The notes under the pieces are model-generated. The model saw only the letters and a program-made list of their open reading frames with translations. It was not told the origin of the DNA and made no database searches. This document shows, one piece after another, positions 10,979-22,900 of a DNA stretch of 64,000 bases (position 1 is the stretch's first letter; each line of letters begins with the position of its first letter). The stretch comes from Lumbricus rubellus (taxonomy: Eukaryota > Annelida > Clitellata > Crassiclitellata > Lumbricidae): the NCBI GenBank assembly GCA_945859605.1, contig OX243815.1:44664486-44728485 (forward strand). Reading direction: 5' to 3'. The translations under genes and the position numbers were made by a program.

Positions 10979-13900
10979 GATCGTATTATTATATCTTTGC
11001 ATCCAATTCTCTCAGACAGCTTTGCTTGGTTATCTTACTGCGCCATGATACATATACGCTTCTTCTTAGCCACCGTTTACACGTGCAACTTCTAGTTCTC
11101 TCCCGTTCGCCACTGTCATTAACCAAGTCTCAGCTCTAAACAGCAGCATGTTCAAAACAATGGTATTGTACAGCCGTACACTGCACAGACAAATCTAAGT
11201 CCTTCTACTACATCTGTCTTTCTTCCAGTCTTAGTAAGTCCCCCAAATGCAGCATTTACCTCTCTATAATATAGAAATCTGAATTCAGAATGCAGTGTCA
11301 AATCATATTGTGTACCCTTAAAACCTGGTACACAATAAACTTCTAATATAACCTGTGCTTAAGCAATAACTTCAATCAGTGAACAATGTTGTAGCACACC
11401 TGAATGTGTGTCGCTGGCTTCCAAGTTACTGACACTAGAGTGTGAATGTCAGCAACGGGGGAAAGGTTAGCACGCACGAGTGGCAGCACAGGCAACAGAG
11501 GGATACAAAGCAGGTCATATAATATGTTGCGGGTGTCCTTAATGCATGATCCATGGACTAGGAAAAACACAACATGTGACAGAAGCACATTATAAAGACA
11601 CATCCTGCCTCTGGTGCAGACAGAAAACCCTGAAGAAAATAAATTGTTGGTCAACTGAGATCAAGAAAGCGAAGGCAAGAAGACAAGCGAGATTTTTACC
11701 AAGAACATATTGCACAGCCACGTCGTTTTTTAGCTTTGCTATCAGCAGCGACGGGTCGATTGCTTTCTGACTGGCCTGTAACCAGTGGGTAATAAGAACA
11801 TCATTACTGAAAGACATTCAATCCAGCAGAATCAAACAACTGACAATGCAGATTCATTCGGCTTTTGCCTTGCATTTCCCAGGAGTGCCTCAAACAAATA
11901 ACATGGGGAGGTGCTATGTCTTTTGTGGCCTTCAACAGAAGTGGCACTAGATAAATGCCGTGAATAAATTAATTACTGACTATGAATCCTCCATTTTATA
12001 CCTGATAGCTGTCAATCAAACTACACCTTCCAGTTATATGTAAGACTGTGCAAGTACTCCACACACCGTTGTTAAAATTTGACCTCTGAAATCCATGCAA
12101 ACTGATTAATTGAAAAGCCAAATCAAACTTCCAACATTTCCAAAGTCTACCTTACAACCGAATCGGTGCAACACAACATGACATTCTGTGAAATAATAAA
12201 ATAATAGCAACACTTGTGGAGGTTTTGATGAACTACTTCAGCACAACTTCTAGAATCAAACCCAATGCAAGAAACAAGTAACAACGAGAAAAATTACGTC
12301 GTTTCAAAATACATATATTTCATAAACCTAACAAGATACTACTGGACGTATAACTGAATATATATATAATTGAGTTAAAAAAGAGAAACTAACTATTATC
12401 ATGTCCTTCATTCAGAAATTAGTGCAAGTGCAACAAACTAATTGGATAATCACGTCTATTTTCTACACTAGCTCACGCCCTGAATAGCCCAGCAATTAAC
12501 TGTAACCGAAACAATAAATTTCACAAAGCTTTACAATAATCATTCATAATAAACCTGTCAATCATATTTTCAACATCTTTAGGAATCAGAACAATGATAC
12601 TTCCGATGAAAATTCTAAAGAGATATTCAATCAAAACTTAGTAATGCAAAAACAGCCAATTCTTGAGCATTGCGCCTAGCCCACGACTTCCAAGGAGCTC
12701 AACCTCTGGATTCCTGAGGGACTACTTCTACTTCAAATTGATAAAAAGAACGAAAAAATTAATAATAATATGCATAAAACTCATCATGCTTTTCAAGAAG
12801 ATGCACTCCTGATCATAATAATAATAATAAAGATGACAATAAATTTTACATTCTGAATGATCAGAATTATATAAGCATAATTACTGTGCGCGTCTAAAAA
12901 AAAGCGGCTAAAACTGAATTGTAAAGTGGCAGGCTAAAAAAAGCGCCTATTCCTTTGCTGTATATGCAAAGCACGTCATTACCTACTGACCAGAAGGTCA
13001 CAAGTTCAATTTCTCATTCTACCCTTTCAACTGCTCCAAATCTGGACCTAGTGCAGTGAAACAAAGGCGGACTGGTTTTCAAAAGCAAAAAATAACCAGG
13101 CATCTTTCCTCTACGCAAAAAAAAAACAATGTATGGGTTGAAACAATGAACAGTCACCCTGCCCGATTCTTCAAGCAATACACATATTTATGATGCCCCA
13201 GTTTACAGAAAAATCTTTCAGTCAACCGCTAAGCACTTCTAATATTCCACCCACAAATTGCGGCTCAAACAGTTTTAGTAGCAGACAAAACAAAGGACAG
13301 ACAAGAACAATGGACACTTACAGACTTATAAAATAAAAATCTCCATCACCTGATCATCTTCAAGTATTCGTCTAATTCGCTATTTAAATGGTTCGATCGA
13401 ACGATTAATTATCTACTTACTTACTTTTTTACTTAGTCACAAGCTCGAAATCTCAACCAGTCTATGAAGAGAAGAAATCTGTGTATCAACAACCACTAAA
13501 TCATGAATGTACAATACGTGCATGTATTGTATATATATGCAATGTGCGTGCGTAGGCATGCATGTGCATACAAATATATCATTGTGTAAAAGACGCACAG
13601 TCAAAGAACGATTCACAGGACAAGATTCCGAAAGTTTTTCCAATCTGCTATATAGACACACCTATGAATTCATCAAATTTAACAGAACTTTAATGACAAG
13701 CAGCATTGGTTTGCCAGTTATGACTTTTAGAACAGTGTGATCAGGGTTATATTAAGAGAACGTGAATGAACAGTAGAAATGTCTGACACATCCAGACACA
13801 CATGCGTATGGCTGGTTGATCAGATACATGTGTGGATGAACTTTCTATGTTTACAGCGACAGAAAGAAGATGTCCAGCTGAGCATTGCTTCACTTAGACA

Positions 13901-14194
13901 GACGTTGAAAAGACGCTCCACTCTACGACGCAGCGTCCATGCTTGACTCCAGAATTGCGACCTGGAAAGTAATTAAACAACGAATAAAAACTCGTCACAG
14001 AAAAAGCAACCTTTAGAACCAAACTGAATAAAGATAAGTGGATTATGGTATTTGAGTGCAAGTTTATTTTTCAAAGTGATCGCTTTGGAAAAAATTACAA
14101 TTTAACGGTACAACAGAAGTCGTAATATTTGATTTAGATCAATTGTTTGACCTGTGCACAACCTGGTTTTGCTGCTCTATCTAACCTAACGCGA

Positions 14195-14265
14195 ACATTT
14201 GTAAAGCGCTTCTCACAGCATAGCTATTCAGAAGCGCTCTCAGCGTGACAGGCCCATGAAAAGAG
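14195..14265 (-). repeat. Diverged LINE 3' tail with downstream GAAT repeats
   Basis: ACATTTGTAAAGCGCTTCTC and AGCTATTCAGAAGCGCTCTC resemble the reversed LINE tail core. A (GAAT)n-rich stretch follows at 14297-14320. Confidence 0.45.
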
Positions 14266-14319
14266 AAAGGTCATGAAGCAGCGAAGACTATGAATTGAAT
14301 GAATGAACGAATGAATTAA

Positions 14320-14325
14320 TTTATT
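14320..14325 (-). promoter_or_regulatory. Candidate poly(A) signal of PPP1R37
   Basis: TTTATT on the plus strand reads AATAAA on the minus strand. It is the first such hexamer I see after the PPP1R37 stop at 14635. If it is used, the MITE at 14340-14533 lies inside the 3' UTR. Confidence 0.4.
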
Positions 14326-14339
14326 TACAGCACACAAAG

Positions 14340-14533
14340 CAGGGCTGTTTTTAAAGAATTTTTAGAACTGCACAACCCATTCTTTTTCTTCCCATCCTCC
14401 ATGGTAAATTACTTCCAATCTGAGGACAATGACCTTTTTTGCTAGCTTTAACTGTACAAAAGTGCTTCTAGAAATGCACAAATCCATTTGGAACTGCACA
14501 TTTTGTGTACAACTGCACGTTAAAAAAGCCCTG
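14340..14533 (-). mobile_element. hAT-type MITE, copy A (194 bp) with 8-bp target duplication
   Basis: Ends are CAGGGCTGTTTTTA and TTAAAAAAGCCCTG (terminal inverted repeats). The element is flanked by the direct repeat ACACAAAG at 14332-14339 and 14534-14541. The interior, rich in ACTGCACA motifs, is the reverse complement of the copy at 45041-45231. There is no coding capacity. An 8-bp duplication with CAGGG ends fits the hAT superfamily. Confidence 0.9.
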
Positions 14534-14634
14534 ACACAAAGTATAACGGCACAATCATGAGATCATCATAAAAAACAGTACAACAGGAGCCAGAAATCTC
14601 GTTTAAAATCTCTTACCAACCACGTTTTTCCCAT

Positions 14635-17600
14635 TCAGTGCTCAGCTGTAGACGCGTTTGCGTTGACGCTATCGAGAACGTCACGCTTCAAATTGTTTAC
14701 ACTGTAGACGAGTTTTGCGTCGCTCACCAAAGACGACACGGCCGTCGAAACCACGTCCAGCAGACGATCTCTTCCCTCGAAAACCCGACCACTGTCCGCA
14801 TCCAAAGCGTCAATCAGACGATCGGCGTCGTCTCCCGACTTCTCCCCGACTCCCGACTTCTCCACGACTCCCGACTTCTCCACGACTCCCGACTTCTCCA
14901 CGACTCCCGACTTCTCCACGACTCCCGACTTCTCCACGACTTCAACCTTCCACCGGGTCGACTCCAAGTCGGAGTCGCTCTCCTCCGTCGCCGTCAGAAA
15001 CTCTTCGGAGTCGCTGACGACAGTTCCGTCGCTGCTGCTGACGCTATTGCTTTTCCTGAAGTCGTCCAATCCACGACTTAAGTCGATACAGTCCTGTCCG
15101 TTATCTCCAAGCGTCGTAAACGCGTCGTCGGACAAGACGAGCGAGCCGTCAAAATGCGTCACCTCGACAAGAAAGTTCGAAGATTCGTCTTTTGTCTGCG
15201 TTGACCAACGTTCGAGCTTGATGCTCGCGGAGCCGACGCTGGCAATGCTCTCCTGCGAGCAGCTGCTCGCTACCGAGCGAGTCTCGCTGTCTGAGCGCTC
15301 GTCGCTCTCTGCTGCGTTGTAATTTACCTGAGTGCACGACACCACGCCAGGAATCGCTTCTGCGATCGGATTCGGATCGAAGCGAGATGATTCGTTAAAT
15401 TCCAGGGATTCGTTTGCGACGGAAACAACAGGCGAGGGTTCGCTCTCTTGTTTAGCGCAGGCGACAACACTCGGTGGCAAACTGCGTTCAAAGACTTTTG
15501 CCGGTTGACCCGTTTCCAAATGTGTGCAGGTTGAAGAACAATCCATCCCAGCATTAATCACAGAATGATCCCTCACTACGACATTCGCATCAGTTAAGCG
15601 CTGATCCCTGTCTGCAGGATACGCGTTTCTCATTAAATCTGTCGCTCGTAAAACGTCGTTCGACGTCGGTAAATGATTTTCAGTGGCTACCAGCGTCGTG
15701 GATGGATCAATAAATAAGAGATCCCTTTCGGGAATATTTACACCAATATGCCCTTCGTTGGTCGTTGAAAGAGACGTCACTGGTGCAAGCGTGGATTCCG
15801 AAACCAACGGACAGGAAGCCAGAGCAGACGACGACGGCAAAGCGAACGGAACATCAGAATTCTTAGGCACGCTGACATCTTTCGGGCAAGACATGACGGG
15901 GACATTTTCAGCCGCAACAGACCGACATGTTTCCACAATAACTTTCTCCTGAGCCACATCAGACTGGCTCGTTTCCATGACAACTGTCTCTTGAGCCGCA
16001 ACGGAACAGCTCGTTTTCATGACAACCGTCTCTTGAGTAACATCAGACCGGCTCGTTTCCGTGACAACCATCTTTTCAGCGGCAACAGAACGACTCGTTT
16101 CCACGACAACCGTTTCCTTACTCTCACCCGCATGATTCGCACCAACCGCGGACTCCTCCGACCCGGCCGCACGGACGGTCGCATCCGTCACAACCTTCGA
16201 CCCCGACGACGACGTTGAGACGACATCGTCCGTCGACATGGACGTGACGGAGAACTGTTTGACGAGCGGATGCAGGTCCAACTCCGTTCGACTCTTCTTC
16301 GAAACATCACCAGCGTCCGGCAACGACGTGCCGACGATGCAGACGTGACTTTCGGAGGAATCGAGCTGCCCGTCCTCTGACGCGCTGCTCGGTCGAGCCG
16401 TGAAGAGAACGGCCGTCGTCGTGACGACCGCTTTCGGCGACATCGCGGACGGCAGAACCGCTTTGCTGATCGTGAACTTGCGCTTCGTCCGCACGAGCTT
16501 CTTGTCCGGCGGCGCGGTCGGCTTCTCGGCGATGGGAGGCTTCGGAACGGTGTTAGTCTTGGATGATTCGGCAGCGGCACCGGTGTTGTCCGGGACTTTT
16601 GAAGTGGAAGTCGTTAAGTTGGGCGCGTCACCGGCGGTGACGTTTTCCGGTATCACCGAGACTATGTTGACCGGCGGTGTTAGCGAGAGGGTTGTTATCG
16701 GGACCGGGAGATCTGGACGTTCGGTTGGTGGATTCGGCGGTGATACGGAGGAGGAGGAGGTAGTTGGTCCCGTTTTCTTATCATCCCAGTCTGTTGAGAG
16801 GAGGCTGAGACGATCGGGAAAGTAACTGGGAGACTCGAGAGTTTCGCAGCGTGTCGGGATGCTGAGAAGGGTGAGAGTTAAGGAGGATGAGGATGCGGCA
16901 CGGGTTGATGATGCTGGCGCCTCGGTGCATTTGTCCTCGTCGTTGTCTGCGTCGGTTTTCACGGATGATGATGCGACGTCGTCCATGTCCGACGGTGACT
17001 CAAGGTCGTGACCTTTCTCCCGTTGGTCGTTGCTTGCGATTGCGAGCAGGCTGTTGCGTGTTGCGTATGAAACGATGTCGCTGAGCAGACGTTTCTGCTG
17101 CTCTGCGTAGTCCTTCATGCCCTGAAAACGTAATTAATTAATTAATGTAATTAATTATAAAATTATATAGCACCGCTCACACCACCAGAGACCATTTATT
17201 AGCGCTTACAAGGCGAGTGCCTCGAGAGAAGAAAAAGGTTTTGAGGAGAGAAGGAACTGTAGGAATAGAACTAGAAAGAATGAAAACATGTAACGAGTAC
17301 GGAGGCAAATGAGTTTGAGTTCCTTCTGAAGTGGCACCACATAAATATCAGACTACAATTACAGAAAAGCAATTTATTACAGGAGTCAAATCACAGCTAT
17401 CTGGCAGTGATGCAAGTGCCCATCACATCCTACTGCTTATTTTACCAACGCCATCTGCCGAAAGAAAGGCTGAGTCAACCTTTAGGAGGGTAGCTTGAAG
17501 CGATCACACGTTCGTGCACTCGTCATGCCAGAGCATTACCGCTACCCTAACCTCCTCCCCAATAGGTATTAGAAAATGTGGGGTGTGGTGGTGTAGTAGT

Positions 17601-19875
17601 TGCCTTGAAGCCGGAAGGTTCGAGGTTCGAAACTACCTCAAGTCGCCGCGTAAGGACATTGGGCAAGTCCTGCACTCACAATTGCTCAGCGCTTCGGCGT
17701 GAAACTCCGATGCAGTGTCCGCTCTGCATTCGGGAGCGCCTCTGAGTGGAGAGCTTGAAGAAGCGCTATAACAAGTGCACATACAAATAGAATAGGGTCA
17801 ACAGCCCCAGTGAATGGAAAATTTCGTCTTGTTTTTCGCTTACGCTCTCCTTCTTTGGTTCTTTGTCAAGGTCGACGCAGGTCACGGTCTGGTTGACCTT
17901 GAGCGAAAGTGACAGTGCCATCAATCCACCGGTTCGAATGCCGTTCTCTCGAAGATCCAAACGCACCAGCTTCAAACTCTCCGCCACGAACTCTGCAAGA
18001 GCGACGGCGCCTGGAAAACAACGACACACAACAATGGATTATTATCATCATGCTTTGTAGCAAGCAAACTTTTATTTGCGTCTCACAAGCGCAAATGCAT
18101 TAAAATGTATGCAGTGATAATGTTAGATTTAGAAATAAAGTATTAGAATAAACTTGGAGCAGAGTATAAAGTCACACATGCATCTTAAGCTAAAGATTTC
18201 TGATCTTTTTTTAAACATAAATTTAAAAATAAACTAGTAAAATAAACAAGGAGCAGAGTATGGTCTCTTGGTTAGTCCCATTTTTGGTTGATCTGCAATG
18301 AAGCATCTTCTCTGACATTTCGAACTCTGGCACTTATTTTCAAATCTCTATGCCGTCCTGCCACTTATTTGCCAGCACACCTGAAAATGTATGGGGTGTC
18401 CTGGCACCTCATTTGGAAAGGTAAGGGGTGCCCAGGCACTTCTTTTTTCACACTTTTAGCACTGAATATAACACTGTGGTGGGGTGACTACCTTCACACG
18501 AAAGCTTCGTAGCCTGGAGTCCAATACGAAGCAGCGTTTTGTTCTGCATGAGACCGTCCTTCAATCGATGTATGCCATCGTTTGTGATGTTGTTGTGACC
18601 AATGTTCAGCGTCTCAAGACTTTTCGTTGCGGCCTAAGAAAACCAGACGTGTACAGATGATAACAGAAAAACTGCACTGGAAACCTTGGGAGCAATATCC
18701 AGTTTTGTTTGTAAAGCGGTTGAATAATAATCGGAAACTGGCTCTTGTCCATCATACCATAAAAACAATTATCAATAATTTCTTAATAATTTTCTAGTAA
18801 TAATAAAAATAATAATGATATAATTTCACACAGGCCATGGCATTTATCTGGGTACATTGAAGCCTGTTTACTTCAAGAACTGAGATGCCGGCAAATCAAG
18901 CCATGACTTTAGAAGGGCACCTCACATACAACTAACAGCAGGGCACGCCTCATAGAGAAAAATCTCGAGTCCTGATTATTCATAAGTGTAGGGGACATTT
19001 CAGCATCGGAGGAGGCAAGATTTTAGTTCTGCCCGAAAAAAATAAATCCGGAATAACAGATTTCGTACGTTAACCTTTACCACTCATGAGTTCGCTCCCC
19101 ACCGGACAAATTTGGGCCAATTCATTATTAATCTGAGTGGTAAAGGTTAAATAAATCAATAAATCCTGAGTCCTGATTTGAAGAAGTCAACTCAGTCAGC
19201 CACTCGAACGGTGGAAGGAAGACTGTTCCAGCATCTGGGACTAGCCACTGAGAAAGCATGGACTTCTACATAGATAAAGGCCTGCTTCTTACCAGCGCTC
19301 TTGACAGAAAGCAGAAAACAAGGACATCTGCATTCTGCAGCCAAAGCCAAAGACGAAGAAGAAGACGTGCTTCTTACCAGCGCTCGTGACAGTGCAGACA
19401 TCGACTGATGGCTGATCTGATTATTCCAAACGACGAGCGTATTCAATCCGTTAACGTTGGCCTGGTCTGCCACTCCATCGCAGATGTGACCCATGCCCGT
19501 GTCCTAAACACAACAGCAACGACCAAATCATAATCAATATAATTTAGCAATTAATTTCGGAAGCAATTACTACTTCCAACTAAACCCATCCACTACTTTC
19601 TCCATCCCAGAATAATTGATCAGCCAACCTCACAGCCTGATGCGCAAAACACTTCTTGTTAAGATAGTACATACTTTTCAACTGTATCCATTAGATGCCT
19701 ATACACCAAATTGCGATCAGAAATTGGTTAATAATGAATATATTTACTTACTTACTTACTTGGAGGTCTTCCTACAAACCTAAGTCTTTGAATCTAACCC
19801 CATGCCTAAAATATCTAACGCAAAGTTAGTCCCAAACTATTCGTACCCATTACCTAAATGAGTGACATAAGGAAC

Positions 19876-19947
<72 letters not shown>

Positions 19948-22900
19948 CGACGACAACGATGAAGATGATGTTGATGAAAATGATGATGATGATGATGAAG
20001 ATGAGGAGGAAGAAGATGGTGATAATAACCAAAACAATGGATGGCTATTGTCACAAAAACAAAAACTTGTGTGAAGCAACCAGCCAGCATCCGTACCTGA
20101 AGGTGGTTATTTCGGACGTCAAGGAGACGGAGGCTGGAGTTGCCCTTGAGCATCATTCCCAGCTGTAGACCATCATTGGGTAGCAGTTGGTTGTCTCCAA
20201 GATAAAGCTCCTGAACAGACTGGCTCGTCTTCATGGCTGCAGCTGAAAGGAAAAGCACCAGAGATAAACTCACAGATTTATACGAGATGGATGCAAGCAC
20301 CATGATGCGACTGGCGCATAGTAACTCTTGAAGTCCATTTTGCCTTCTCACATACTGGATGTTCCAGGAACACTCTCTTGATACGGCTGTACATAATTTG
20401 TGCACCAAGTGCATACATCTGTAAAATGTCTTACTGAGTACTTGTTTGCATCTACTGGCTAGTCAGAAGTGTGGCACTTGTGCAAGGTACTTAAAATATG
20501 CAATGTATCTCAAATGTGCAATGTACTTCAAATGTGCAATGTATCAAGGTTTAGATCTTCATATGGCATCCTGGGAGGAACTGGTTGGTTCCCATATAGA
20601 TACCTCTTTCATGTATGGGTGGACCACATGGAATAAATAACCTTCCTTCAGATTTGCCTGTTCTTTTAGCGAGAACCTCTGAAGAACACAACTTTTACAA
20701 GCGTACAAAAACTGCTCTGAATATGCAAGTCTTCTGAATGAATTAATTCCGAAAAATATACATAGCGCCCCTTCAAGAAACCTACTCAGTGGCGTTCCCA
20801 GCCCAGCCACGGCTAAACAGAAAGGTCTTCAATTAATACAGGCATAACCATCAAACTATCTGTTCAACATGTAAGCATCCATAAAAACAGGCGTTCGAGT
20901 GAGGAACAAAACTTCATCGTTTAACCCTTTACCCTTTTAACGTTAAGCCTGTGTTTTCTCGGGGCAAACAGGTAAAAGGGTTAACTGACCGAGAAGATTG
21001 AGATGACGTCCGGACCGAATGGAATTCTCGAGCTGAAGCGTTCGCAGCATTGAACCAGTGCGCAGGTATTTGCCGATGACCGGAAGCGTGTGATCTGGAA
21101 TGGAGAGACCACGTGCCTCCAGATGTTGCAAGCCGGTGGACTACGCAAAGAAAAGACAACATTGTAAAGCATTCAGCTCTCACCGAAGTGCGTATTTTAC
21201 ATTTACTCGTTTTACTCATTCACAATTTATATTATTTATTGCGATTATTACGTAGACGACGCTAGAAAATCAGAATCTGAAGCTGACACGCAGCGAAGAG
21301 ATGCAGATAAATTCCCCCACCAGAGTACAAACTACTTCTAGACAAAGCAATGTGTAGAGCTCTCTCTTTACCTCTTAAGATCCACCATTTCATCAACTTC
21401 CACGAGACAATTTCCCCACCCCTTAGTACAACTAAAATAGGCAAGTAAGTACAAAAACCTCAGCAGCTAGACTCAGACAAATGTATACACAGAATAAAGT
21501 TAAACCAAACAAAAGTTAAATGGGCAAAACAATAGCCCATCATCACAACGATGACGATGATCATAATCATTCGTCTACCTGTTTCATCAGACGTGTCCAC
21601 GCCTGCCATCCACGCGTTCCAAGGTTAGTGCTTCGGTTCATGATCAGTCGTAGACACGACTGATAATACTGGAGCAGGTCAAACATCGTCACGGCAACCT
21701 GCACAGAAAAGGTCATCATAATTTATGTCGGAAAAGGTCATCATAATTATGTCACAAAAGGTCATCATATGTCGGAAGATTGAAAATTTTTCTTCGATAT
21801 AATCTTGGCAACTGTGCTTATTTACATTTGAATGCCTCACTGATCGGGGGTAGCTCTGAATAGCTGCATATAATTATCGAGTGTAAAAATTGCATGCAAA
21901 TTTTAATTCTATTGTTGTTCCTCTAAAAGTAATGCCATATGGCAACTTAAAATAGGCAGAATGATTAATAATATATATTTCTAAATAGTAATAACTCACA
22001 GTGTACGATCATTTTGCATCCCAGAAACTAAGCAATTATTTCTAAATGACAAATAAAAATGTTCAAAATGCCGTATGATAAATTTTGTTATTGAAGTTTT
22101 GACCGCATAAATTTACTCCAAAGTCATTAATCCTCTTCTGTGTATCTAGTCCATCTGATATTGGATATCATATAAGAAATCAAACATGTCAAATCAACTG
22201 TAAAATTTCAGAATTTCATATTAGTCATGTGGCATATGTTTACATCTCCTGCACACTGGCAAATTCAATGCAGTCAAGGTTGTGTTGTTTACACGAATAT
22301 GAATATGTAAAATATGTAAATATGCAAATTTGTGAATATGTGAATAAGTGAATTATGTAATCATGTGAATAGGTAAATATGTGAATAAGTAGATATGTGA
22401 ATAAGTAGATATGTGAATAAGTAAATATGTGAATATGTGAATAAGTAAATATGTGAATATGAAAATATGCAAATATGTGAATAAGTAAATATGATGAATA
22501 CGTAAATATGTGAATATGTAAACACGTGAATATGCGTTGCTGCGGATGCACAGTTACACCGTACCAACTGCACAACTGCCTCAGGGGTCATAAGGTTGGA
22601 GCTTCCACGCTCAGTACTGGCAGCAGCCTACCTACCATCTTGCAGCTGCCATCCAAGCTGCAGATGGCTGAGAAAGATTGGATCAAGGGAATTTGGTCAT
22701 GTGAACAAACACTAGCCTGTACAAACAGTGTACACACACGCGCTCGCTTTCTTGATGCGTTCCAACTTGGATCTCTGAAACGTCTGGTATTAAAATACCG
22801 AACTGAAAAATATGTCTGAAGATTAGCAACGCTGATATGATGACAAAAACTTTTCCATATTTAGTTACTGAACTGGTAGATCTTGCAATGCAAGGTGATC

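Larger units (their letters stand above)
5450..14331. other. Intergenic region with no supported gene
   Basis: AT-rich DNA between PTP4A and the 3' end of PPP1R37. I found no exon with recognisable homology. The longest open frames (for example 8173-8577) are isolated, lack family motifs and have biased composition. Recognisable content is a few LINE/SINE tail fragments (9068, 10536, 14195), a CT/CTGT microsatellite (10905-10978), short ATA runs near 12810 and AT-rich tracts. Confidence 0.6.

Noticed and set aside
16400..16825. 141-codon frame on the plus strand
   Set aside because: Antisense shadow of the GC-rich PPP1R37 last exon.
19854..20414. 186-codon minus frame with poly-His
   Set aside because: It contains the true PPP1R37 exon (20097-20242) extended into the GAT microsatellite intron; only the exon part is real.
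17844..21698. NOD-like receptor or ribonuclease inhibitor LRR gene
   Set aside because: Order and identity of the blocks (LYLGDNQL, LVVWNNQ, RTGGLMALSLSLKVN) fit PPP1R37 from end to end, and no NACHT domain exists.
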